Shown here: positions 14,331 to 25,600 of the stretch, in pieces
How the letters are laid out: each line of letters opens with the position of its first letter
Numbering within the stretch: the first letter of the stretch is position 1
Assembly: GCA_020055645.1 (NCBI GenBank)
Contig: CM034546.1
Span: 110,143,375-110,207,374, forward strand
Direction of reading: 5' to 3'
Source of the DNA: Tomocerus qinae
Lineage: Eukaryota; Arthropoda; Collembola; Entomobryomorpha; Tomoceridae
Length of the DNA stretch: 64,000 nt
Notes under the pieces: generated by a model
Seen by the model: only the letters and a program-made list of their open reading frames with translations
Databases searched by the model: none
Told to the model about the DNA's origin: nothing
Position numbers and translations under genes: made by a program

Positions 14331-15547
14331 TGAGTAGAACTCATACGAAACCCAACCAGAAAGAACTCTTACCTTCTTACTTACTTAGACTAGTACAATA
14401 GCACGTACCTTCCCATCTCCACTCCACATTTACTTGCACTGCCTTAGTTAGTCCACTACTAGTACTAGGTACACATAGAGAAATAAGAAACCAAACGAAG
14501 TTACAATGCAAAAGGACAGCCTACCTTCTGCCTGTACAGAGAATACAATACCTTGACTTGTCATGAGTTTACCTTCTGCCTACCTACCTTACATACTACT
14601 TACATATACTACACTCTCAGACCTGCCAACTTTATTTAGACGTCATATGTACAACCTACACCTCACATCACATCTCACTCATTAGCACTACACCACACTT
14701 GACTTGTTCTCTTCATCCGGCTTCTCCAACAACCACCTCTTCTACTATACTATACTCAATATAAACATAGACAAGCCAGAGGAGAACAAGACCAAACCTT
14801 CTCTCACTTAATCCCTGACGCACACTAAACAAACAATCAACAATCCGCTCTGGTCGACAAAAACTGACGTGACATCCCGTCAGATCTTCATTATGGACAC
14901 AGTACCTACTACAGAGAGCTAGCAGTAGCACAATATTTATAATAGAGATTTTAGCGAAAATGTACTTGTACTTTTGCTGACTTGATACAGTCCAGTGATT
15001 TGTATTCAATTCACAACAACTTAAGACTCTAAAAAAGTAAATAAAAATACGGACTAAAGACACAATAGGCAGAACTATACATTTATCCCATCAAAAGTAA
15101 ACAAAAGAGACAAGTATAGTAATGAAACTGCATATGAGCAAATAAATCCGATTGAATTGTACTGTGACAAGAAAAGAGAAGGTGATCAAGGCCGACTTCT
15201 TAAGATTAGTCAGAATAATAAAGAAACAATATTATAAGACTCATTGTCATTGTCAAGGCACGAACGAACAGACAGAGACACTAAATCTCACAGAGGCGTG
15301 CAGAAACACAAGTCACCAAATCCAATCGAGTGTGAAAGTGTCAGTTAACCCCGGCATGCAACTTGATACGCATATAGAACACTACTGTAAAAGCTCAGCT
15401 ATCTCGTGGCATTGAATCATCGATCTTATACACACAAGAACAAACAAGTGAATCTCTACTTGCTATCTTTCGTTGAATATCATTGGGAGAATATTATTAT
15501 GTTAGTTTACTCACCTTAGTTGGATTAAAGTTGACAATTTTCCAGTG
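14331..15547 (+). other. Probable 5' leader or promoter-proximal region of gene A
   Basis: No coding frame is supported here. The gene A reading frame is closed upstream by a TAG at 15503-15505, so the coding region begins between there and the first methionine. The sequence gacaattttccag ending at 15545 looks like a splice acceptor and may mark the end of a leader intron. Open frames on both strands (for example 14713-15063 minus) have no recognisable content. Confidence 0.4.
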
Positions 15548-16796
15548 ATGCACATAGTGAGTCGTAGAAGCATGTTGGCGTTACCGGTAGAAAGATTGGT
15601 TGGCAATAGCCACAGTCACACGAGTCATCATCACCACATGTCCCGAGCGACGACAATGTCACCAGACTCGAGTGCCAGTGACAGCTCAAGTGAACACACT
15701 TTATCTCCTTGCTCATACACTACAAAATTGCAAATGATGATGTCGAACAATAACAACGTCAGTTCGTCTTCTAATTCCACGTGCACTCAAACAAATAGTA
15801 TAAGCAGTAGCTGTAGTCAATTAATCTCGTCAACGACACCGATTTTTGATGGTGAAAACCGAGAGAATGATGACCGAGTCTCATTTTCTTCTTCGCCGTC
15901 ACCATCAGCGTCCGCGTCACCCTCACCAGTTCAACTAGCCAAAGTGAAAAGCAGCAGTAACATCAACAGCACTGAAGAAAATCTCCGGGTCGCGGTAAAA
16001 TTGGAAGAGGAGGAACAAAACGAGGAGCAGCGGATTAGCAGTAGAAGAGCGGAAGGATTTGAGTGTAAACAAGAAAACGACAGGAGGAGCAGTTGTTGTG
16101 ATAAGAATTGTGAAGAGGACAATAAGACAGCTGTGACCCAGACTGGCTCTTTGACAGAAGGAATAAATAACACACAAAGCAAAAGCAAACAGAAAGATAT
16201 TCTACCCGGGGATAACGACAGGAGAATAAAGACACCGACACGCATCAATGAAAACACAGATCACAACAATAGCATCGACGAGCACGAAGATGACTCTAGA
16301 AATGGATTTCTTTTGGCTCATCAGCATCATCATCACAATCATTACAATGGCTCGGACGACGGCGACGAGAAGGGGAGACCTCCGTCAAGACCACCGTCGA
16401 GTGCTTCCACATCCTCCAGTTGCTTTAATGTTAATTCGCTCATTATGAATAGACCTCAAGTCCATTCTCTCAGGTTTTCTATTGATGACATCCTACGACC
16501 TGACTTTGGAAAATCTGCTAGGCAGCTACAGACCAGCAAATCTGGAGACAAAGACAGAAGTCGAACAATTGCAAGATCTGCCAGTGTCAAGAGCTGCAAT
16601 TCTTCCACGAGCAACGAAAGACCCAGTCGACCCTCCAGTGTGAAAAATCACTCTGAAGATTCCAACAGCTCCTGCAACTCCAGTCGCAATGCCGAAGTTG
16701 TTGATGAGACCAAAGTTAATCCAAAGGTTCCACAAGGCCCTTTACTCTGGCCTGCTTGGGTCTATTGCACTCGATACAGTGATCGACCTTCTTCAG
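15548..16796 (+). CDS. en: Gene A exon 1 (N-terminus, EH1, EH2)
   Basis: Encodes residues 1-416 plus the first base of codon 417. It contains His runs (HSHTSHHHH near the start, [10 protein letters not shown] later), Ser-rich and Ser-Pro repeats and acidic stretches, all typical of the poorly conserved engrailed N-terminus. EH1 starts at 16475 and WPAW at 16748. The donor is tcttcag|gtaaat, phase 1. If intron 1 were retained, translation would stop within a few codons, at 16820. Confidence 0.92.
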
Positions 16797-19700
16797 GTAA
16801 ATGTTTACTATATAAATTATGACTACTTCCTTTATGAGTAACTCATATCTATTTTCTACCTGGTACTTCTCATTTTATTACTGTACTTGTATCTACATTT
16901 TTATTCATATGTTATCATATTCATGGGACATTAGCGGATATCTCATAATATTCATGTACCTGCTTAAAATATTCATTTACGTAGACACTGTATTTACATC
17001 TCATAAACTTGAAGGATTTTCCATGGTGAGATTGGTTAAGGCTTTTGCTATGCCTATTCATCGTTTGTCAGTCAGGATTTATCTATCTTGCACTATATCG
17101 ATTTTTAAGAATTGGTTAGGAATAATTCGTAATGGCATGTCAGGGAAAACTATTTATGAGACATTTATTACGTGTGCATTGCAAACATTGGGCTCCGTAG
17201 TTGGGAAACCGGTTAGAGCGAGCAATAGTATAAATAGTGCATCGATATGGAATTATTGATACTAGCAAATGATAGGTAAGAATATAAACTAGCAATGGAT
17301 AATGGTACACAAATACAAGGCACTCAATTTGATGCATTATGATGAGACGAGATTATTCTAAATAGTGTACCTAGTATTTGACTTATTTACTAATGTTGGC
17401 ATTGTTATACTAATGGGCAGTCAAAATAGTTTATGCTTCCAATTACAGATAAACAGGAGGTACCTAATCGTTGAATGAAATTATATTTCAAGAGAAAAAG
17501 AATAAGATAGTTTCTACTGACGGGCTTGGCTTGGGTATTCATGCCTTGTCATGTAATGCTCCCTTGTCAGCTATCAAATTCTATCTGTCTGAACGTTTAA
17601 GCGAGGATTGAACTCACTGCACTTTGACATTTGGCATAATCTGAGGAATGCATGGAATATTACAGCTATTAACAATCTAGTATAATAGTCATTTATATTT
17701 CATTATTATTACTAGTACTTAATACCTTGTTGGTATTTAGTGATAAATGCTTACATGCTTTTTAATGTAGTTTAGATCACAGTTTAGATACACAAGTAGC
17801 TTACAGATATCAATGGCTATGGTGGTACATATGTACAAGTCATAACACACGAAGAAATTGAAATGGTAGATCGATAGATGCACACTTAATCTTGACGAGC
17901 ATCTGTTTGTTAATTGATATGAAAAGCAAAAGGTGGAAGTGGGCATGTGAATGTTTAATGGAAGTTCAAATTGATCATTAATACACTCGCGTACGTAAGC
18001 ATTATAGCTTCTTGATAGGTTCAAGTGTCGTATGAATCAAGTAGTACGTACATATAGGTACTTAGATTTGAGAGCTCATAATGATTGTCACTTGCATTGT
18101 GTTATGAGAATACGTCGGAAAATCTCCCGTACTAGAAAATCTCCCCTATTGGAAAATCTCCCCGTTAGACAATCTCCCTATTGGAAAATCTCCCCGTTAG
18201 ACAATCTCCCTATTAGAAAATCTCCCCGTTAGACCAGCTAATCTCCCCGGTAGAAGGAATAATGAGAAACGGCAGAACGAAAATCGAAAATATAAAACTT
18301 AGTAATTTGAGACATAGAGGTGGGAATGATGAGACTATGAGATTCCAATAATGTAATGGAAAACTGTACACTGTTTACCTGTACTTGAAGTACACTGTTT
18401 TTCCATCTACTGTTTCAAAAATACTTACATCCAATATTTGTATTTGCTATTAATAAATACAAAAACCTGGTGCACAAAAAGCAATAAATATTTGCTGTTA
18501 TATGTTGCTGTTATTCTCAAATTACTAAGTTTTATAGTTTCGATTTTCGTTCTGTCGTTTCTCCTTATTTCTCATACCGGGGAGATTAGCTGGTCTAACG
18601 GGGAGATTTTCTAATAGGGAGATTGTCTAACGGGGAGATTTTCCAACAGGGAGATTGTCTAACGGGGAGATTTTCCAATAGGGAGATTGTCCAACGGGGA
18701 GATTTTCCAATAGGGGAGATTTTCTAGTACGGGAGATTATCTGCTGATACCGTGTTATGAATGGGAACATGTGACTGATGTGACAGAGCATTGAATATTT
18801 ATTAGGCACAATGTGTATATTATGCAGAAAATGTATGTGTACGAAGATATCTGTGTATAAGCATGTAGAACATGTGTCTGACAATATCTGATGTCCAATA
18901 GAACATAGCTTAGCACAAAGGAAAAAGTTGAGAGTGCAGTGTAGTACTGCAAAGAACAGAGAGAGGCCTGAAAGAAAGGAAACTGTTAGTGTTAAAAGAT
19001 TAAATCGGTCGAGTGACGAGTGTCAAAATTAATCCAGAGAGACGATATCTTGGCAAGTAAGGGACAAATCTTTAATGGACTTGTCAAATCTTACCTAAGC
19101 CTAATGTACATCTCTAAAGGATGCAGGACTCTTGTAAAGTCAGCCCAGCCCAATGTTTCTTACATATCTAAACTGCATCACATCACATCAGTTTCAAAGT
19201 TTCATTTCAAACTCATTCATCTACCACAGAGCTGACTTTGACTTGTCGTTGCCTTTTTACCATCTCTCTCTCTCTCTCCTCCACCACAAAATATTCTGCT
19301 GCTATAAGGCGAGTGTGATACTTACAGTCATATTTCATCTCAATTCAATCAAGTAACTCACTCATAAAAATAACAGAACCTTCATGCATCCATCTAGTTA
19401 GCATGACATTTGTACTCTATGCAGTTATTCAAATATATACAGGAAAAATAACAGCTTGACTGAATGAAGCAATGCAAATGCTTCATCTCCTTCAGATTGT
19501 CTTTTTTCATAGATCTAAAACACAGTTAAGAGGAGACCCAAGTCTTTGCATAGATAAATGCTGATTTTATCACTACAATTTGTGTGGGAAAGGAATTCAC
19601 ATTCTTTCCTATAAACCATTTTGTAACAAGAACAAATACATAAGTCATCTGAAGTATTGCACTATTGAGATAAATAATTACGATTTACGATTGCAGCGTT

Positions 19701-20946
19701 TTGAGATTTGACTACGGTACCTTGAGTTCCTTTTGTCAGCCAAGCAAAATGTAACTAGTTTCTAATACAATATACTCCTAACACATTTAGATACACGCAT
19801 TCTCTGCTAGGGTAGGATAATATCATTCTATGACTCTCCCTACACTTTTGTGTAATTTTGGATTTATTTTTCAATCTGCAATCCAACTTCTGGTTATAGT
19901 TATCTAATTGGTCAGTTGAAAGAAGTTAAATAAAAACTGTGCATTGCTAAAATGTATTTCCTTGAGTACTATGATGATTTGACGATAGTATGGAAAGAAT
20001 TAATTAATATATACATGAAAATAATATCTTAGTGAATAGGATGTTGAACTTTAAACTTACAAAGTGACATTTTTATATTCCAGGTCCACGGTCTCGAAGA
20101 ATCCGTAAAGCCGGTGAGCCAAATAAAGCTCCTGCAGAACAGCCTGAAGAGAAAAGACCTCGCACTGCCTTCACCGCAGAACAATTAGCACGTCTGAAAC
20201 AAGAGTTTGAGGAAAATCGTTACCTAACTGAGAAGAGACGACAAGATTTGGCTCGTGACTTGAAACTTCATGAGAATCAGATCAAGATTTGGTTCCAGGT
20301 AACAAATTGCACTAAGACTTTAATCGGGCGCAAAATGCTTTTAGTAGTAGAAAGATATGCATGGCATGGCATTCTAAGGCTGTCAGTAGAGATGCTTAAA
20401 GTACTTATACTATGCTTCTTTGTGAAATGTTCACCCGTATTACCAGAACGTATGTTTACCTCTAATTCCCTATCAGAATGAATTATTTTATATGATTTAG
20501 GAGAATTGTATACATTTATTATATTTTGATGAGTGGTTATGGTTAGTTGGGTCGACACCTGAGCTAAAAGTCAACCACATGGCATGCCAGAGTCGAGTCG
20601 TTGGATTGCATGTGTGAATTAATGGGATATTAATTTAATTCATATACTAAATACTTACACTTGTAGTCAGAAGGCTTTTATGAGATGCTTTATAATGGGC
20701 GTAAGAGGAACAGACGGCAGATCGTATAGCGTGCTTTGCATGTAATATTTAATAAATGTAATGCTAATAGGTGATTTAGAGAATGACATTTGACATGTTT
20801 TCTTATGACAGAATAAGAGAGCCAAACTGAAGAAGTCGACCGGTCAAAGAGGTGGTCTCGCTATACAACTTATGGCCCAAGGCTTATACAATCATTCTAC
20901 TGTTCCCATTGACGAGGATGAAGACTACCTGCTACTCCCACCATAG
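15548..20946 (+). CDS. en: Gene A: engrailed-family homeobox repressor (three exons)
   Basis: Nuclear transcription factor of the engrailed family. Joining 15548-16796, 20084-20298 and 20812-20946 gives 532 residues plus stop with consistent phases and GT-AG introns of 3287 and 513 bases. Order of parts: a long Ser/His/Asn/Glu-rich low-complexity N-terminus (about 1-300); EH1 ([13 protein letters not shown], 310-322), which binds Groucho; EH2 ([10 protein letters not shown], from 401), whose WPAW contacts Extradenticle/Pbx; a basic EH3-like start GPRSRR; the homeodomain (439-498) with W48, F49, Q50, N51 and R53; then EH5 ([20 protein letters not shown]) and an acidic tail. No Arg-Ser insertion appears between EH2 and EH3, which favours en over inv. 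That call is tentative because exon phase allows an unseen microexon. The first ATG (15548) has G at -3; ATG 15572 is an alternative. Confidence 0.93.
18121..18312 (+). repeat. Left arm of the intron 1 foldback element
   Basis: Starts aatctcccgtactag and ends taatttgaga. It is the inverted complement of 18515-18738 except for one missing 32-base unit and scattered substitutions. Confidence 0.8.
18515..18738 (-). repeat. Right arm of the intron 1 foldback element
   Basis: Starts tctcaaattactaag and ends ctagtacgggagatt. It contains the extra tandem unit relative to the left arm. Confidence 0.8.
19263..19279. repeat. CT-rich tract in intron 1
   Basis: Run of alternating C and T; on the minus strand it reads GAGAGAG. 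It may be a microsatellite or a GAGA-factor-type site. Confidence 0.6.
20084..20298 (+). CDS. en: Gene A exon 2 (EH3 and homeodomain residues 1-50)
   Basis: 215 bases: two bases completing Gly417, then 71 codons. It reads from PRSRRIRK through the homeodomain, which begins at codon 20149, and ends at Trp48-Phe49-Gln50. The donor is ttccag|gtaaca, phase 0. The [10 protein letters not shown] segment of the recognition helix is unmistakable. Confidence 0.95.
20299..20811 (+). other. Gene A intron 2 (inside the homeobox)
   Basis: GT-AG intron of 513 bases, phase 0, between homeodomain residues 50 and 51; acceptor tcttatgacag. Its first part stays open in frame, so a retained intron would add 60 residues before a stop at 20479. 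It contains two ATGGC motifs at 20361-20370. Confidence 0.93.
20812..20946 (+). CDS. en: Gene A exon 3 (homeodomain end, EH5, acidic tail)
   Basis: Forty-four codons plus TAG. It starts [10 protein letters not shown], which completes the homeodomain with Asn51 and Arg53, continues into EH5 ([20 protein letters not shown]) and ends in an acidic tail (IDEDEDY) closing with LLLPP. Confidence 0.95.
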   Translation, partial: NKRAKLKKSTGQRGGLAIQLMAQGLYNHSTVPIDEDEDYLLLPP

Positions 20947-21077
20947 ACAGAGTTTTATTATGAATTCGTCCCTTAGCCCTTAACTAGAAGCCCTGCCCGA
21001 GTCAAACCAGGTTTCCCGGAATACGTTATCAAAACTGACAGCTAACTTTTTTGTTCTCCGTTTGTTTTATTAATATT
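20947..21077 (+). other. Start of gene A 3' UTR
   Basis: Short stretch after the stop codon. No AATAAA is present here. The first AATAAA hexamers seen downstream are at 21576-21581 and 21756-21761, both inside the inverted-repeat element that follows, so the 3' UTR probably runs into that element. Confidence 0.5.
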
Positions 21078-21181
21078 TGAGCGTTTGGGACGAAAAAGGA
21101 GGAATATAAAGCTTTATTTTATGATTGTTTAATCCATAGTTACAAGTAAGATAAAAATGAAATATCAGGGGTAAAATTTTT
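21078..21181 (+). repeat. Left inverted arm of the downstream element
   Basis: Pairs with 22505-22619; the strongest match is the first 35 or so bases. Confidence 0.65.
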
Positions 21182-22504
21182 CAACTATGGAATTGCGACA
21201 AATGATGGATGGGCACTAGGGGTATGATTTTTATTACAGTCGTCAAGACGCCGATTTCCACGTGTCGGTTGTACGATTGGACGTTTTGAGAAGCCCTCAG
21301 CACTTAAGACGTGGTTCCAGTTCATAATACAACACTTAATATAATGGGTTTAAAAAGAATTAATACAAGATTGGTTTTACTCAAGGACGAAGTCGTAATA
21401 ATTACCTAAGTGACTATTATTGGGACTGGGATCAAGTAGGTTGGTAGTCAAATGCAAAAAATTAAAATCGATTTTTTTTCATTTTTTTTAAATTCGACAA
21501 TTTTGTGCCAAAATGAATGCTAGTAAGCCAAGAGCAGGGTGAGATAGGGAGAGTAGTCCTACTGCTGCATATGAAAATAAAATAAGAAAGAAATTGAAAT
21601 TTTATTTCGTTTACTCGGACTATCAGCTTACCTGAACCCAGTTCCAATAACATGTAAGAAATTATCTTGGCTTAGGTACTTAGTTTTCAAGTTATTGATG
21701 TCATACGGACACAATTATTTCATAGTTAACACAAATACCAATTACTTCAAAAGCAAATAAACATAGTGAAAAGTTTATATTCCCTCTTTTGAACGTGATT
21801 TGCCTGCATTTTCGGCTAAAATTGACATCAATTTTATTGTGGGAATATTATGTTTTCATTATTTATTACCAACAAGCTGAACCGCTCTTTTAGCGTGGAA
21901 ATCTTTAACTCCATCGCTATATAATAAAACTGTACACAATGCATATTTCATAAAAAAAGGAAGTCCAATATGAATGATTAGCTTATTTTGAAAATTAAAC
22001 ATTTTTTTGAATCATTTTGAAATCATTTTTTGAATCATTTTGAAATTCAGCATTAATACTGGGGGCTTAGTTAGTTATAAAGTATTATATTATATGATTA
22101 TCTACCGCCAATTCAATGGGGTGCTTAAATATTACCAAAATTTAAAATTGACATCGTTTCATGATGAAATGCAAAGTATTGTGATTATTGAAAATATGTC
22201 ATTGAAGCAACAGTAACCTGTGCTACACACTATAAAGCAGGTCAACCGAAATTCGCGATTTTTGAAATATAGACAAAATCATTACACTAGTATTTGTAAT
22301 ACTACTTTCTTATTTAGAAAATTTAGTTTGCAATGTTTAAGTTAATTTCAAGCGACTCTGAATTGAACTGATGAAGGACAAAAGTGCACAATACTTAAAC
22401 CGATCTGACACCATATAAGTTTCCTTACTTGTTTTTACACACGCTCCCTTTAATTGCATTGCAGGAAAGACGGTTTACTTTCATTGCAATTGCTAACTTA
22501 TCAT

Positions 22505-22619
22505 CGGTAAATCCTACCCCTGACTTTTCATTATTATTAAAATTGACACATTAGTAACTATGGATTAAACTAAATAGTAAATTGATTTTATATTCCTCCT
22601 TTTTCGTTCGAAACGCTCA
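22505..22619 (-). repeat. Right inverted arm of the downstream element
   Basis: Inverted copy of 21078-21181 with small insertions and substitutions; it ends cgaaacgctca. Confidence 0.65.
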
Positions 22620-25600
22620 TTTGTTTTCGCACAGCTCTAGTTCATCATTGTTTTTAGTAGGTTTTGGTAATGAATGTAATAGTTCTTGATCTTGATTGAA
22701 AAATCAGTTGCCATATAGTATAATAACTCTTTTGACTATAATGGCTTACAATAAATAATCGTGTAAAGTTTAGTTAGATATACGAGCGTATCCAAAGTTA
22801 AAATTCCTGATCTCTAAAATCGAAGCACTTCCGCTGCTCACCGCTATATGCCTGTGTATACTGTATCTGTGTTTAAAGATATTTATTGAGTTACATTGTG
22901 CATAGGATATAAATAAATCCGTAGCTGTAACAATGGGAGAATTTTCAGTGTTCTCTGTCCCTATTCCATTGTATTCTAATAGATAATGCAAGGCAAGCAT
23001 TAAGGTAGCGTAACAAAACAATGTGTAACTGCCTCGTTAGATTTTTCTCTCTCACTCGTCTTGTCTCTTTTATCGGATCTTAGCTCGTTATCACTGTCGT
23101 ACGTACTTATGCCACGTTACATTTTCATCCTTACTTTACATAGCTCAAAATCTAATGAAACATTCGGAAAGAGTACCTGTGAGAGCAATAAGATGAAACT
23201 GGATAATTCAAGTAGTGGAAAGTGGCAGCTCTCTCTCCCTATAAGTAAGTACTGAGACATTCTACTCAAAGGAGAACCAAAGATCCAGAAGCTATACAAA
23301 AACATTGTCAACATAAATCTAGGCTTACCTATTTACTTAACTTTACCTTATTTTATATTCCATTGTCATACTATTTATTACACTCTCTAGCTAGATTCCA
23401 ATGTTGGTAGTTAGGAACGTTTCTCCTTATATAGAGTATATTATATCCCAACCACTTAGGCTGTAATAATACTCTTTACACTACTACACTTAAATATTTA
23501 GGAAATGTCATAAAATATTAAAAACAATAAAAGTATTCAAATCATGGGAATAACAGCTTCTTGTTTAGTAGAAGAATAGGCAATGCATCTAAAATAGATA
23601 AAAAATATAGAAAAGTTGGTTGAGACAGAGAAGTATATAAATTCAATGATGAATCAGAGTTTTTTACAATTTAGAGACATATTAAGGATACTATAAGCTA
23701 TATAATATATATATAAGTACCAATCAGATCGTTGATGGTACATATCTCCGGTTTAGCAGTTGGTAGTTTAATGGATAAAGGGAGCCATTTGATGTGTGTG
23801 GTTTGGTTCTTGGTTAGACTGGTACGGTGATTGCATGTCGTGTCGTGTTAGGATATGTCAACGTGTGTAATTTATTTTGTATTTATTAGGAAGGATGTAG
23901 GGATGTACCTTCATCACATAATAACATTACTATACAACTATATACCAAATTACATTGAAGGTATTAGGATGTATATTTAGGCAAGTACTGAGAGTGAGTA
24001 GGAGATAGTGTGTGAGTAGCCTAGTTAAGAAAATGTACCTTAGTTGAATTGAAGCATGCTGTGAATTGGTTGAATCCGAATGGGTCTATATGGCTTGCAT
24101 CATACTTTTCTAGTAGATCCCTTGGGAAAGTGATGAGACGTTTTATTGAACAGAAGTTAGCGAGCGTGGATACGAGGATTTTGGAATGAATGGGGTGAAA
24201 TGAGCATAACTTGACAACTCGTCTTATGCGTTATCGAAGCTTTATTTTTGACTGAAAGGAAATGTTGTAGTGTAGCCGTTATGTGATAGAGAGCAATTTA
24301 AACATGATGAATGTGTACAGTTATAATATGAATGGGTTTTCCATATTTTTAAGTGGCTAAAGTCATTACTCATTACAAAAGTTGACTTGATGTACAAAAT
24401 TAGTGTATCGCAATAAGAATTACTTTATAAATGTAGCAGTACATGAAGAAGAGTTTGATATCCAAGAAAAATCATAACATAGTTAATGGATAAAATTTAA
24501 GCACTTTAAAACATGCTATTAGGTCCCCATTAAACTATTTGGTAAAGTTGTATTAAATAATTGTACTTGAATATACCCGGGATAAAATTCTCTGTGTAAA
24601 AGTTAACGAAACTAGCAGATTAATGCATTGTAAATATTGTAAATAGGAACTGTAAAAATGGTATCCAGAATGATGTTTGTTGTAGAATTAGAATATACAT
24701 GGTGTACATAAAGATGTTAATACTTAGTATTTAGCTAAATACTCACTAGATATAAAATGGTCTTTAAAGCTACGGTTATAACCCCTTTTCCCAAAATGCC
24801 ACATAACATATCTGTTCGTTGTGGAAGATCTTGATCGAATACGCAGCCAAAATAAACAAAAACAAATTCCATCGACAATATACAGATTCTTAAATCTATT
24901 GAAACATGTACGATGCATTTTGCACTTGACAGTAGTGTACAACATTATGCACTACTTACATAATAATAAAAATAGTCAACACGCTGATTGAAACCTCTTG
25001 TATCGGAAATGTTTTAAATAATTTGTGCGCATAACTAAAGAGTGTCTAACATGAGTAAAACTACTACGATACTAGAATTAGAATAATATAACTTATTACT
25101 ATGTACTTGCTCTCTCTATAAACAAAATGAAACGAACAACGATTCTGAAATAAAAAATCGAAAGCAATAAATAAAAATATAATGCAAACTATAGGACTTC
25201 TAACTGTCATAATATCCTTTACCTCAATACGAATCTTCTCTTTCCTAGCACGATTCATTAATTTTGCTACATTTCTATATTGGCTGACAATTTCCATCTG
25301 ATTAAAACTGCTAACACAATTATCAAGCAAAATATATTAATACATATCGGCATCTTTATAACAGCTTTTCTGTAGCTACTTGAGACATCTGAAAATCATG
25401 ACATTATGGGTAAGTTTTTTTTCAAGAGTGTATTTTCGGCTTGCAGTATTGCAGATAAAATGTATATGGCTTAGTCAGTGTGATGATAATACTCAAATTT
25501 AGCTAGGTGCAGATTGACGGTTATTTAAAAGTAGTTATTGTGTTATTGACGTGGAATGGTTTAGACAATGACAAACGAAAGTTTTCTATCCAGAATTATC

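Larger units (their letters stand above)
18121..18738. mobile_element. Foldback element with 32-base internal repeats
   Basis: Two long inverted arms, 18121-18312 and 18515-18738, flank a loop of about 200 bases. The outer parts are built from a tandem unit of about 32 bases combining ggaaaatctccccgttagac and aatctccctatt. The left arm carries about two full units and the right arm one more, which accounts for the 32-base difference in arm length. The inner arm parts (aaaatcgaaa..taaaacttagtaatttgaga) match closely without repeats. No transposase frame exists and I could not fix a target-site duplication. Best read as a non-autonomous foldback or MITE-like insertion in intron 1. Confidence 0.8.
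16797..20083 (+). other. Gene A intron 1
   Basis: GT-AG intron of 3287 bases, phase 1, between EH2 and EH3. The acceptor is tttttatattccag. It holds the foldback repeat element at 18121-18738 and a CT-rich run at 19263-19279. I found no clear 6-base microexon by eye; the expected pattern is given in the findings. Confidence 0.9.
21078..22619. mobile_element. Inverted-repeat element downstream of gene A
   Basis: The left end 21078-21181 (tgagcgttt, then gacgaaaaaggaggaatata) recurs inverted at 22505-22619. The arms share the aggaggaatataaa block, a tttaatccatagttac block and a tcaggggta block, with gaps between them. The interior of about 1.3 kb is AT-rich and has no transposase-like frame. 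Both sides outside the arms carry tttgtttt, but not immediately adjacent on the left, so a target-site duplication is unproven. Likely an old non-autonomous DNA transposon. Confidence 0.6.

Noticed and set aside
14713..15063. 116-codon minus-strand open frame before gene A
   Set aside because: Lies antisense in the likely leader region; no recognisable motif and no supporting signals.
15931..16257. 108-codon minus-strand open frame
   Set aside because: Shadow of gene A exon 1 on the opposite strand; its Leu/Ser runs mirror the Glu/Ser-rich coding strand.
16819..17259. 146-codon plus-strand open frame at the start of intron 1
   Set aside because: Lies in intron 1, not in the gene A frame, rich in aromatic and hydrophobic residues without motif; most likely chance.
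18032..18232. Open frame with repeated [18 protein letters not shown] peptides (also 18627-18884 minus)
   Set aside because: The peptide repeats come from translating the 32-base units of the foldback element; not a gene.
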